Source: Planctomycetota bacterium
Lineage (GTDB): Bacteria > Planctomycetota > Phycisphaerae > Phycisphaerales > UBA1924
Direction of reading: 5' to 3'
Length of the DNA stretch: 64,000 nt
NCBI GenBank assembly: GCA_018242625.1
Contig: JAFEBO010000008.1
Coordinates: forward strand, 868,001-932,000
Part shown: in pieces, positions 35,298-43,571 of the stretch
Layout of the letters: every line of letters begins with the position of its first letter
Numbering within the stretch: the first letter of the stretch is position 1
Notes under the pieces: model-generated
Databases searched by the model: none
Told to the model about the DNA's origin: nothing
The model's input: the letters and a program-made list of their open reading frames with translations, nothing else
Made by a program: the position numbers and the translations under genes

Positions 35298-35316
35298 ATT
35301 GAGAATCAGTCTCAAT
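35298..35316 (-). promoter_or_regulatory. Fur-type iron box upstream of heme oxygenase
   Basis: ATTGAGA-5 nt-TCTCAAT is a perfect 7-bp inverted repeat; on the gene's strand it reads ATTGAGACTGATTCTCAAT, differing little from common Fur operators of the form TTGAGAATNATTCTCAA. It ends 12 nt before the start codon, overlapping the probable transcription start. Confidence 0.8.
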
Positions 35317-35345
35317 ATAGGCAGCAAACAGAACAGCGTGCGGGC

Positions 35346-36722
35346 TCACTCGTTCAGACGGCGACGGGCGGCCCGCACCGCGCTTTCAACGGCCTGAGGC
35401 CCTGTTCCTCCGGGGATCTCGCGCCGGGCGAGGCCGGTTTCCAGCTTGAGCGATTCATACACACCCTGCTCGATGCGGCCGTCGACGGCCTGCATCTGGC
35501 CGAGGGAAAGATCTTCGAGGCGCTGTCGCTTTTCGATGGCAAGACGGACAAGCCTGCCGACGATGTCGTGCGCATCGCGGAAAGGGATGCCGCGGGCGAC
35601 GAGGTAGTCGGCGAGTTCGGTGGCATTTGCGTAACCATCCAGCGCGGAATCACGGGCGCGGTCCGGACGCACTTTCAAGGTGTCGAGCACGCGGACGAGA
35701 ACCCGAAGGCACATTGAGAGCTGCCGCATCGAATCGATCAGCGGTTCCTTGTCTTCCTGGAGGTCTTTGTTGTAAGCGAGGGGCAGTCCTTTGACGGTCA
35801 TTGCGAGGGAGGCGAAGGCGCCGAAGATGCGGCCGGACTTACCCCGGATCAGTTCGCACGCGTCCGGGTTCTTTTTCTGGGGCATCAGGGAACTGCCGCT
35901 CGAAACTGAGTCGTGCATCTCGACGACCGCGAACTCCTGCGAGGCGAAAAGGATGAGATCCTCGGCGAGACGGGAGAGGTGGATGGCGGCGATGGCATTG
36001 GCGGAGAGCGTCTCGAGTACGAAATCCCGGTCGCTGGTGGCGTCCAGGCTGTTGCGCGTGGGAGTATCGAAACCCAGGTCGCGGGCGATCTGCTCGCGAT
36101 CGACCTGATACGTCGTTCCCGCAAGAGCGCCCGAACCGAGCGGGGATATGTTGACGCGTTTGCGTGCATCCTGGAGGCGGGCGGCGTCGCGTTCGAGCAT
36201 TTCCTGATAGGCGAGAGCCCAATGGGCGAAGAGGATCGGCTGGGCCCGCTGGAGGTGCGTGTAGCCGCTCGTGATGACCGTGCTCGTGCGGTCGGCCAGG
36301 TCGATGAGCGCCCGCCGGGCATTGGTCAATTCGGCGAGTCGGGCGTCGATCTGAGCGCGAACGTAGAGGCGGAAATCGGTGGCGACCTGGTCGTTGCGTG
36401 AGCGGCCGGTGTGGAGCTTCTTGCCCAGATCCCCCGCTGCTTCGATCAGACGCCGTTCGACCCAGGAATGGATGTCTTCGTCGTTGTCCGCGAGGGGCAG
36501 CGACGGCGACTTTGAGATTTCGGTGAGCAGGGCGGAAAGTGCGGAGGTGAGCCGCCCGAGTTCGTCGGCGGTAAGAACTCCGGCGCGGTGGATGGCCCGG
36601 GCCCAGGCGATGGAGCCCTCGATGTCGTGGGCGGCTAAGGCGGCATCGACGGGCAAAGAGTCGTTGAATTCCTTGAAGAGTTCGTCGGGCCTGCTTTCGA
36701 ATCTTCCGCCCCAGAGAGCCAT
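35346..36722 (-). CDS. argH: Argininosuccinate lyase
   Basis: Last step of arginine synthesis: argininosuccinate to arginine and fumarate. The 458-residue protein starts MALWGGRFESRPDELFKEFN, has EDIHSWVERRL, KLHTGRSRNDQVATDFRLY, TVITSGYTHLQRAQPI and the fumarase/ASL signature GSSLMPQKKNPDACELIRG with the catalytic Ser. GGAAGGAAA precedes the ATG at 36722; an in-frame ATG 30 nt upstream is outside the conserved start. It is separated from argG by 540 nt containing two terminators and a tandem repeat, so it probably has its own promoter. Confidence 0.97.
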   Translation of the reverse strand: MALWGGRFESRPDELFKEFNDSLPVDAALAAHDIEGSIAWARAIHRAGVLTADELGRLTSALSALLTEISKSPSLPLADNDEDIHSWVERRLIEAAGDLGKKLHTGRSRNDQVATDFRLYVRAQIDARLAELTNARRALIDLADRTSTVITSGYTHLQRAQPILFAHWALAYQEMLERDAARLQDARKRVNISPLGSGALAGTTYQVDREQIARDLGFDTPTRNSLDATSDRDFVLETLSANAIAAIHLSRLAEDLILFASQEFAVVEMHDSVSSGSSLMPQKKNPDACELIRGKSGRIFGAFASLAMTVKGLPLAYNKDLQEDKEPLIDSMRQLSMCLRVLVRVLDTLKVRPDRARDSALDGYANATELADYLVARGIPFRDAHDIVGRLVRLAIEKRQRLEDLSLGQMQAVDGRIEQGVYESLKLETGLARREIPGGTGPQAVESAVRAARRRLNE

Positions 36723-36814
36723 GCGAATTTCCTTCCGATGAATCTGCCGCACGGACGGTTGTCCGGCGCTCGTGGCCCAAGGCTAGGAACCTTTCGCGGC
36801 GGCACGCGACGGAC

Positions 36815-36866
36815 AAAAACGACGCCACCCCGGAGGCGATGACTCGGTCAACGCGTCCGGGGTGGC
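36815..36866 (-). terminator. Second hairpin terminator downstream of argG
   Basis: 11-bp perfect stem GCCACCCCGGA / TCCGGGGTGGC with a 21-nt loop, followed on the minus strand by GTCGTTTTTG. It lies 400 nt after the argG stop, beyond the tandem repeats. Confidence 0.7.
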
Positions 36867-37100
36867 ATGGAGGAGGAGGAGGAGGAGGAGGAGAGAGGCT
36901 TGTGTTACGAAGTGGCGTCAGTCCTTGTTCAGGCTTGGCGCCGGGAGGAGAGGGAGGAGAGAGAGTTTCGGTTTTCAATCGGCGTCAGGCCGTTTGTGGC
37001 GTGGCGCCCGGAGGAGGAGGAGGAGGAGAGAGGTTTGTCTTGCGAAGTGGCGTCAGTCCTTGTTCAGGCTTGGCGCCGGGAGGAGAGGAGGAGAGAGAGG
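36867..37100. repeat. Three-copy 67-68-bp tandem repeat with GGA tracts
   Basis: Units begin near 36891, 36958 and 37026. The first and third (36891-36953, 37026-37088) are almost identical: GAGAGAGG, then TTGT, CGAAGTGGCGTCAGTCCTTG, TTCAGGCTTGGCGCCGGG, GAGGAG. The middle unit is diverged but keeps GGCGTCAG and TGGCGCC. Each is bounded by (GGA)n runs, the longest at 36869-36893. It lies between argG and argH. Confidence 0.9.
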
Positions 37101-37202
37101 ATTGGACTCAGCCGTGCGGCTGCTGTTTTCGGTTGTCAGGGGTGTTTGTCGCACCCATAGAGAGTTCCATCTCGAGGATGAAACCTTGCAGCTTTCCAAA
37201 TG

Positions 37203-37233
37203 AAAAATCGCGAACTTTCGGAAAGTTCGCGAT
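37203..37233 (-). terminator. Terminator of argG
   Basis: 13-bp perfect inverted repeat ATCGCGAACTTTC / GAAAGTTCGCGAT followed on the minus strand by TTTTTCATTT, about 30 nt after the argG stop. It should separate argG from argH. Confidence 0.88.
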
Positions 37234-37262
37234 CGCCTGGGTTTGCTGCGGGCATGTTGGGA

Positions 37263-38477
37263 TTACTTGGCGGCGCCCATCTTCTTGAGCGAGGCGATGC
37301 GTTCGGGGAGACTCAGGAGCTTGATGAATCCACCCGCGTCCTTGTGCTCGTAGATCTCGCCCTTCTCGAAGGTGACCACCTTTTCCGAGTAGAGCGAATT
37401 GGGGCTCTTCCGCCGGATCGCGGTGGCGACGCCCTTGTACAGGCGCACGACGACTTCGCCGGTGAGTTTCTCGCTGCTCTTCTGGATGGCCGCCCAGAGC
37501 GTTTCGCGGTAAGGCGTGAACCAGCGGCCGTTGTAGACGACTTCGGCAAACCAGAGGGCGAGGTGTTCCTTGAAGTGGCGCGTCTCGCGGTCCTGCACGA
37601 GTTCTTCGAGGCCCTTGATGGCTTCGACGAGGATGGTGCCGCCCGGCGTTTCGTAGATGCCGCGTGACTTCATGCCGACGAGGCGGTTTTCGACGAGATC
37701 GACGCGGCCGACGCCGTGCGTGCCGCCGATGGCGTTGAGCTTCTCGACGATCTGCCAGGCCAGCATCTTCTGGCCGTTGAGTGCGATGGGTCGGCCGGCT
37801 TCGAACGAGAGCGTGACCTCTTCGGCCTTGTTGGGAGCGTTCTCCGGGGAAGAGGTGAGCATGTAGCAGTCTTCGGGCGGCGCGTTCCACGGGTCTTCGA
37901 TGCTGCCGCCCTCGTGGCTGATGTGCCAGAGGTTGCGGTCGCGCGAGTAGATCTTGGTGGCGCTGGCCGTTGTGGGGATGTTGCGGGCCTTGAGGTAGTC
38001 GAGCATGGCGAGGCGGCCGGTGAGATTCCACTTCTCGTGGCGCCAGGGAGCGATGATTTCCATGTCCGGCGCGAGCGCGGCGTAGGCGGACTCGAATCGA
38101 ACCTGGTCGTTGCCCTTGCCGGTGCAGCCGTGGGCGAGCGCCGAGCACCCGAACTTTCGGGCCGCTTCCACCTGGGCCTTGGCGAGGATGGGGCGGGCCA
38201 TCGCGGTGCCGAGCAGATAGCGACCCTCGTAAAGAGAGCCGGCCATCACGGTTGGCATTACAAAGTCGTCGATGAACTCTTTCTTGAGATCGACGACAAC
38301 ACAGTCCTTGGCGCCCGAGTCCTTGGCTTTCTTCTCGACGCCGACGAGTTCATCGGAGCCCTGACCGACATCGCCGACGACGCCGTAGACCTCGCAGTCC
38401 ATATTTTCTTTGAGCCAGGGAATGATGGCGGACGTGTCGAGCCCGCCGGAGTAAGCGATAGCGATGTTCTTGGGCAT
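37263..38477 (-). CDS. argG: Argininosuccinate synthase
   Basis: ATP-dependent condensation of citrulline and aspartate to argininosuccinate. The 404-residue protein starts MPKNIAIAYSGGLDTSAIIP (PP-loop SGGxDTS), has EGRYLLGTAMARPILAKAQVE, HGCTGKGNDQVRFE, SHEGGSIEDPWNAPP and VDLVENRLVGMKSRG, all standard. The ATG at 38477 begins exactly at the conserved N-terminus; a frame extension upstream is not conserved. It follows argF by 65 nt and ends in a strong terminator. Confidence 0.98.
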   Translation of the reverse strand: MPKNIAIAYSGGLDTSAIIPWLKENMDCEVYGVVGDVGQGSDELVGVEKKAKDSGAKDCVVVDLKKEFIDDFVMPTVMAGSLYEGRYLLGTAMARPILAKAQVEAARKFGCSALAHGCTGKGNDQVRFESAYAALAPDMEIIAPWRHEKWNLTGRLAMLDYLKARNIPTTASATKIYSRDRNLWHISHEGGSIEDPWNAPPEDCYMLTSSPENAPNKAEEVTLSFEAGRPIALNGQKMLAWQIVEKLNAIGGTHGVGRVDLVENRLVGMKSRGIYETPGGTILVEAIKGLEELVQDRETRHFKEHLALWFAEVVYNGRWFTPYRETLWAAIQKSSEKLTGEVVVRLYKGVATAIRRKSPNSLYSEKVVTFEKGEIYEHKDAGGFIKLLSLPERIASLKKMGAAK

Positions 38478-38542
38478 GGGGAATCTCTGAAATGTGCGAA
38501 CGGCCCGACTACTAAGGGCGGGCCACGAAAGGCAGCACAAAC

Positions 38543-39487
38543 TTAGTCGCGCAGCATGTGATAGAGCAGCGCCATCTGAGCGTGAAGCCGATTTTCGGCC
38601 TGATCGAACACGACCGAGGCCTTGGAATCCATGACCGAGTCGGTGACTTCACTGCCGCGGTGGGCCGGCAGGCAGTGCATAAAGAGGGCCTTGGGGCCCG
38701 CCTTGCTCATGAGGGCGCTGTTGACCTGGTAGGGCGTAAAGACCTGCCGAGTCTGATCGGTTTCGGCGCCCTGTCCCATGGAAACCCAGACATCGGTGTA
38801 CACGGCGTCGTGGCCGGCGACGGCGGAAAGCTCGTTGGTCACCGCGATCCGGGCCCCGCTCGCGACGGCGAGCGTCTGGCACTCGCGGGTGATTGCGGCG
38901 TCGGGCTCCCGTCCCGGAGGGGTGATTGCGGTGACATGGCAGCCCAGAATGGCCCCCAGTTCCATGAGCGAATGGCAGACGTTGTTTCCGTCGCCGACGT
39001 ACGCAAGACGGAGCCCCGCAACCTGGCCGCGGTGTTCCTGCAGCGTCAGGAAATCCGCGAGAGACTGGCACGGATGGAACAGATCGCTGAGCGCATTGAC
39101 CACCGGGGCTTTGCTTGCGCCGGCCAGTTCTTCGAGCGCAGTCTGCCTGAAAACGCGTGCGACAATCGCGTCGACCCAGCGTTCGAGGTTGTGACCGTAG
39201 TCGCGGACGGTCTCCCGCTCGCCCAGACGCTGGTCGGAATGATCGAGGTAGACCGCGTGAGCGCCGAGCCGAGCGGCGCCGATTTCGAATGTGACCCGCG
39301 TGCGAAGGGAGGGTTTTTCGAAGAGCATGACGATGGAGCGGCCCTTGAGCGCGTTTGCGAACTCGGCGGGCGCCTGCTTCATGGCGCGGGCCGTGCTGAA
39401 CAGGGCGAGTACATCGTCGCGCGAAACGTGCGAAAGGCGGAGGATGTCGCTCCGGCGGAGACTCGGGATGGGTGCGATTGCGGACAT
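38543..39487 (-). CDS. argF: Ornithine carbamoyltransferase
   Basis: Makes citrulline from ornithine and carbamoyl phosphate. The 314-residue protein has the carbamoyl-phosphate loop FEKPSLRTRVTFEIG (SLRTR in place of the commoner STRTR), LFHPCQSLADFLTLQEH (HPxQ), the ornithine-side VSMGQGAE (in place of SMGxE) and the catalytic Cys in FMHCLPAHRGSEVTD. Length is normal. It lies 102 nt after argB and 65 nt before argG. Confidence 0.96.
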   Translation of the reverse strand: MSAIAPIPSLRRSDILRLSHVSRDDVLALFSTARAMKQAPAEFANALKGRSIVMLFEKPSLRTRVTFEIGAARLGAHAVYLDHSDQRLGERETVRDYGHNLERWVDAIVARVFRQTALEELAGASKAPVVNALSDLFHPCQSLADFLTLQEHRGQVAGLRLAYVGDGNNVCHSLMELGAILGCHVTAITPPGREPDAAITRECQTLAVASGARIAVTNELSAVAGHDAVYTDVWVSMGQGAETDQTRQVFTPYQVNSALMSKAGPKALFMHCLPAHRGSEVTDSVMDSKASVVFDQAENRLHAQMALLYHMLRD

Positions 39488-39589
39488 GATCTGCGCGGGC
39501 TCCGGAAGGGAATCAAAACGATATGCGGGAGCGGGAAGACAATCGGGGCGACGGGTTCCCGGAAAGGCGCGGCAGGCGAGCAGATTGTG

Positions 39590-40402
39590 CTAAGGGGAGA
39601 TGCGTGTGCCCGTGGGTTCGCCGCGGGTCCAGGCGAGCAGATGCTCGGGGCGGTCGCCGGAGAGAATGACAACGGGCGAGCCCGTTTCAGCGGCGACCTT
39701 TGCCGCCGCGCGTGTCTTGGGAATCATGCCGCCGTAGATATCGCCGGCGGCGATGAGCCTTTCGATCTCGGCGGGCGTTGCGTGAGCGATCAGTTTGCCG
39801 CTCTTGTCCTTGATTCCCTCGACATCGGTGAGGAGCACAAGGGCGGAGGCCTTGAGCACCCTGGCAAGGCCCGCCGCGGCGTCGTCGGCGTTCAGATTCA
39901 GCGGGTGCCCCTGCTCGTCCAGCCCGATCGAGCACAGGACGGGAATAAAACCCGCGCTCAATAGTGTGCCGGCGAGTTGGGCGCCCCCACCTTCGATCAC
40001 CACTTCGCCGACTCGCCCGAGATCGGCCGGCCCGGACTCGGTGGGAATCGGAGCGACTTTGCGGCAGCGCAGCATCCCTCCGTCGCCGAGGCAGAGACCG
40101 ACGCCCCTTCCTCCGGCACGTTGCAAACATCCGACCAGAGACTTGTTCACGCTACCCGCGAGCACGCCGACAATCTCCGGGATCTGATCTTCCGGCGTAA
40201 CCCGCAATCCCTGCACCCGCGTCGGCTTGACTCCCAGCCGATCGAGCAGGCGATCGACGGCCTTGCCGCCGCCGTGCACGAGGATGAGCCCGCCGGTGTG
40301 CGACTTTGAAAGCGCCACGATCGACCGCCAGAGGTCGAGTTCCCTGGACTGATTCTCGAGCGTGGTGCCGCCAATTTTGATGACGAGGGGGCCGGCGCTC
40401 AC
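39590..40402 (-). CDS. argB: Acetylglutamate kinase
   Basis: Phosphorylates N-acetylglutamate, second step of arginine synthesis. The 270-residue protein starts (M)SAGPLVIKIGGTTLENQ, has the amino-acid-kinase glycine loop LILVHGGGKAVDRLLDRLG, AGSVNKSLVG, LNLNADDAAAGLARVLKAS and LLTDVEGIKDKSG, and GDIYGGMIPKTRAAAKVA with the catalytic Lys. The GTG start overlaps the argC stop (GTGA), so argB is coupled to argC. There is no N-terminal arginine-sensing helix of the feedback-inhibited hexameric type that I can see. Confidence 0.94.
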   Translation of the reverse strand: MSAGPLVIKIGGTTLENQSRELDLWRSIVALSKSHTGGLILVHGGGKAVDRLLDRLGVKPTRVQGLRVTPEDQIPEIVGVLAGSVNKSLVGCLQRAGGRGVGLCLGDGGMLRCRKVAPIPTESGPADLGRVGEVVIEGGGAQLAGTLLSAGFIPVLCSIGLDEQGHPLNLNADDAAAGLARVLKASALVLLTDVEGIKDKSGKLIAHATPAEIERLIAAGDIYGGMIPKTRAAAKVAAETGSPVVILSGDRPEHLLAWTRGEPTGTRISP

Positions 40403-41445
40403 GCCATGGCTCCGTGCCTGGGATGCAGGGCGGCGGTCTCTCCGAGCCCGAAGCGGAGGTTCATGCACTGCACGGCCTGTCCGGCGGCACCTTTGACGAG
40501 ATTGTCGATGGCGCTCGAGATGATCAGGTGCGAATGGTGTTCATCGAGCGCAAAGCCGATGTCGCAGAAGTTGGTGTGGCGCACGTCCGCGACCGCCGGG
40601 AACGACTTGGGGGGAAGCAGCCGCACGAAAGGCTCGTTCGAATATGCCCGGGCGTAGACGCTGCCGACAGCCTCCGCGGTCGTGCCCGGCACAAGATCGA
40701 CATGGATCGTCGAGAGGATGCCCCGGTCAAACGCGACAAGGTGTGGAGTGAAGAGGGTGGGCAGGCCGGCGTAGGCATCGATTTCCGGCTGGTGGCGGTG
40801 CGAAAGCACGCCGTACGGCTGCAGGCTGACCTCGGCGAGCAGGTACTTGACGTTTGCGCCGCGGCCGGCGCCGGTTACCCCGGATGCGCTGTCGATGATC
40901 GGCCGGGTGCCGGCGCGGATCAACCCCGCGCGTTGCAGCGGTGCGAGCGGCAGGATGGCGCTGGTCGGGTAACAACCGGGGACGGCGATCAGGAACGCCC
41001 GGGAGATCGCTTCGCGGAACAGTTCGGGAAGGCCGTAGACCGCGTCCTTTAGAAGAGCCGCGTGGCTGTGTTCAAAGCCGTAGTGCTTGGGGTACAGCCC
41101 CGGGTTCTTGAGACGGAACGCGGCCGACAGATCGAGCACCACAGCGCCCAGCTTCAGGAGATCGGGAGCGAGTTCGACGCTGGCCTCGTGAGGCGTTGCG
41201 AGGAAGACCGCGTCGGGTTTGAGTGCCGCGGCGGCCTCGTGTGAATAGGGCAGCACGGGGAGATCGCAGATTCCGCGGAAGCGCGGAAAAATCTCGTCGA
41301 ACTTGCCCGGCTGATCGCCTTTTTCGCGGCGCGCGGAAGCAAAGAGTCCGACAATCTCCGCGCCGACGTGGCGGGAGAGAATCGAAACCAGTTCGGCGCC
41401 GGAATATCCCCCGGCCCCGACTATGACGACGCGTTTGCGCGCCAT
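40399..41445 (-). CDS. argC: N-acetyl-gamma-glutamyl-phosphate reductase
   Basis: NADPH-dependent reduction of N-acetylglutamyl phosphate, third step of arginine synthesis. The 348-residue protein begins MARKRVVIVGAGGYSGAELV (Rossmann loop), has VFLATPHEASVELAP, LDLSAAFRL and the catalytic Cys in FLIAVPGCYPTSAILPLAPL, followed by SGVTGAGRGANVKYLLAEV and the catalytic His in LSHRHQPEID. GAGGGAG lies 7 nt before the ATG. It starts 19 nt after the DUF3467 gene and its stop overlaps the argB start. Confidence 0.97.
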   Translation of the reverse strand: MARKRVVIVGAGGYSGAELVSILSRHVGAEIVGLFASARREKGDQPGKFDEIFPRFRGICDLPVLPYSHEAAAALKPDAVFLATPHEASVELAPDLLKLGAVVLDLSAAFRLKNPGLYPKHYGFEHSHAALLKDAVYGLPELFREAISRAFLIAVPGCYPTSAILPLAPLQRAGLIRAGTRPIIDSASGVTGAGRGANVKYLLAEVSLQPYGVLSHRHQPEIDAYAGLPTLFTPHLVAFDRGILSTIHVDLVPGTTAEAVGSVYARAYSNEPFVRLLPPKSFPAVADVRHTNFCDIGFALDEHHSHLIISSAIDNLVKGAAGQAVQCMNLRFGLGETAALHPRHGAMA

Positions 41446-41464
41446 GGCGCGACTCCCTCGCGCA

Positions 41465-41773
41465 TTACTGGATGCGCGGAATGGCGTTCTGCGATTCGTT
41501 CACGGCCTGCTCGTAGCGGCGGACAAGCTCGGAGAGCGAGACGGCAAGGCGCTTGGCACCGTTCCAGTTGAGAACGACGCGGCTGCCGATCCCGAAATGC
41601 ATCGCGGGCTGGCCGTCGGGGCCCTGCATCGGGACGTTCAGTCCGAAATCGAGCACCACTTCGTCCTGCGTGTTGGTCGTGCGGATCGTGTTCGCGTAGG
41701 TGGTCACCATCTTGGATTCGTCGATGCGGATGGCGACCTGCTGCTGTTGGGGCTGATTGGGGGTGCCGGACAT
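41465..41773 (-). CDS. DUF3467 family protein
   Basis: A 102-residue protein. After a Gln-rich leader the core reads VAIRIDESKMVTTYANTIRT, DEVVLDFGLN and HFGIGSRVVLNWNGAKRLAVSL, the DUF3467 pattern (a small beta-rich protein of unknown function). AGGAG lies 6 nt before the ATG. It is the first gene of the arg cluster, 19 nt ahead of argC, and so probably co-transcribed; whether it affects arginine synthesis is unknown. Confidence 0.88.
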   Translation of the reverse strand: MSGTPNQPQQQQVAIRIDESKMVTTYANTIRTTNTQDEVVLDFGLNVPMQGPDGQPAMHFGIGSRVVLNWNGAKRLAVSLSELVRRYEQAVNESQNAIPRIQ

Positions 41774-41912
41774 GCGAGGCTCCTGGAGCGATCCGTCCCG
41801 CGGGACGGGGAGTTTTCGTCGCGGATCGGGTGTGGTACAACCACATCCGCCGCGGGCACGAGTTTAGTCCCCGGCTTTGGCTTGAGCCGCCGGATCGGGA
41901 GGCCTGGAGCAG

Positions 41913-43511
41913 ATGACAGCGGCGAACAGGAATATCGCACCCACAACCGGCGCAAAGGCCGGCAGGAAACTCGCCGCCATTGACATCGGAAGCAACGCGG
42001 TGCGATTTGCCCTGGCGAAGTGGAGCGGCGGGAGGCTGACGGTTGTGGAAGAAAAGCGCCGGCCCACCCGTCTGGGAGCCAATCTGGCGGACGCGGGTCG
42101 GCTTCCCCGGGGTGCGGTCAAAGCGACGATCGGCGCGGTCAAGGAGTTCTGCTTTGATGCGATGCGGGCCAGTGCGCAGGGCATACGGCTGGTGGCAACG
42201 GCGGCTGTTCGCGAGGCGCCGGACGGAGGAGCATTCGTCGCACGCCTTGAGCGTGAGGTTGGGATGCGTGTGGAGATCATCGGGCCCGATGAGGAGGCCC
42301 GGCTCGCCTTCCTGAGCTGTCGGGCTGCGTTCGATCTGTCCCGGGCGGATGTTGCCGTCGTTGATATCGGGGGCGGCAGTGTGCAGATCAGCCGTTCACA
42401 CCGCGGGGTCATGTTCGATTCGGCTTCCGCTCCGCTGGGCGCCGTGCGGATGACGGCGGCGTTCGGCGGCCCGGACAAAGTGACGGCACCGGAGACGTGG
42501 CGCCGACTGCGGAGGCACATCGATTCTCAGTTGAAGGAAACCCTGCACGGCGGCGCGCCCCGGGTCCGAACGCTGATCGGGTGCGGCGGCACATTCGCCG
42601 CGGTGCGTTTGCTGCTCGAAGATGTTCGGGTTGACAAGGGGCCGCGTCGGCAGAGTCGCGTCGCACTTTCCGGGCACCGCTTTGCGGCGGATGAGCTCGC
42701 GCGGCTGGCAGAAGAATTCAGGCGACTCGACACGCCTCGGCGCGCCGCCTGGCTGAAGCGTCGCGGGATTCCCGTAGACCGGGCGGAGATTCTCCCCGCC
42801 GGGCTGCTGGTTGCTGAGCGAACTGCGAGGGCGCTTGGGGCGGAGAGCTTTGCGGCTCACATGGGGGGCGTGCGGGACGGACTGCTCCGCGAACTGGGTG
42901 CGGCGAGCGGGCCGATGCCGGGGATGGTTGACGAGGCCCGGGCTTTCGCGCGGAGCGCCCACTACGAGCGCGGGCACAGCGAGCATGTCGCCCGTCTGGG
43001 CGTAGCACTCCTTCACGACATGGCGGAGGTGGACCGTGTGCGGGAGGCCGTTCGTGAACGGCTTGATGCATCGGAGATCATCGAGAGCGCCGGGCTTCTG
43101 CACGACCTCGCGGTGGAAATTGACTATGAACGTCACCACAAAATTGCCCGCAGGATTGTCGAACTGGCACCCTGGCGTTCGATGGACATTGAGCAGCGCG
43201 CGATCGTGGCGAATCTCTGTCGCTACCACCGGAAGAGTCTTCCGAGCGAGTCCCACGCGGCCTTCGCCTCGCTGCCGCGCCGGGTCAGAATCCTGGTAGG
43301 GACGCTTGCCGGCATTCTCCGGATTGCCGACGGGCTGGACCGGACTCACACGCAGAAGGTGCACGGAGTGCGTGTGCGGAGTACGCGGGGGGTGATCGAA
43401 ATCATGGCGGAGGGGGCCGTTCCGGACGATGCCAACCTGCGTGCCGCCCGGAAGAAATCCGATCTCCTGGCGGAGATAACACGCAGGAAGGTCGTGGTCC
43501 GGGCGGGATGA
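41913..43511 (+). CDS. Ppx/GppA-family phosphatase with C-terminal HD domain
   Basis: A 532-residue protein of the exopolyphosphatase/guanosine pentaphosphatase family. The actin-like ATPase fold (about 15-320) has LAAIDIGSNAVRFALAKW, LVATAAVREAPDG, EEARLAFLSC and AVVDIGGGSVQISR. The C-terminal half (about 340-510) is HD-like: ERGHSEHVARLGVALLHDMAE and LHDLAVEIDYERHHKIARRIVE. This is the usual Ppx layout for hydrolysis of inorganic polyphosphate or pppGpp; which substrate cannot be told. Divergent from the arg cluster with 139 nt between. Confidence 0.92.
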   Translation: MTAANRNIAPTTGAKAGRKLAAIDIGSNAVRFALAKWSGGRLTVVEEKRRPTRLGANLADAGRLPRGAVKATIGAVKEFCFDAMRASAQGIRLVATAAVREAPDGGAFVARLEREVGMRVEIIGPDEEARLAFLSCRAAFDLSRADVAVVDIGGGSVQISRSHRGVMFDSASAPLGAVRMTAAFGGPDKVTAPETWRRLRRHIDSQLKETLHGGAPRVRTLIGCGGTFAAVRLLLEDVRVDKGPRRQSRVALSGHRFAADELARLAEEFRRLDTPRRAAWLKRRGIPVDRAEILPAGLLVAERTARALGAESFAAHMGGVRDGLLRELGAASGPMPGMVDEARAFARSAHYERGHSEHVARLGVALLHDMAEVDRVREAVRERLDASEIIESAGLLHDLAVEIDYERHHKIARRIVELAPWRSMDIEQRAIVANLCRYHRKSLPSESHAAFASLPRRVRILVGTLAGILRIADGLDRTHTQKVHGVRVRSTRGVIEIMAEGAVPDDANLRAARKKSDLLAEITRRKVVVRAG

Positions 43512-43571
43512 TTCGTGTTCCGGATGACTGGGAGTGCCGATACAAGGGAGAGCCTTCAGACGGGAGATTCC

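Noticed and set aside
36839..37288. Plus-strand frame with Gly8 and repeated LRSGVSPCSGLAPGG
   Set aside because: Arises from the GGA-rich tandem repeat read in frame; no ribosome-binding site, and the other frames are equally open because of the repeat.
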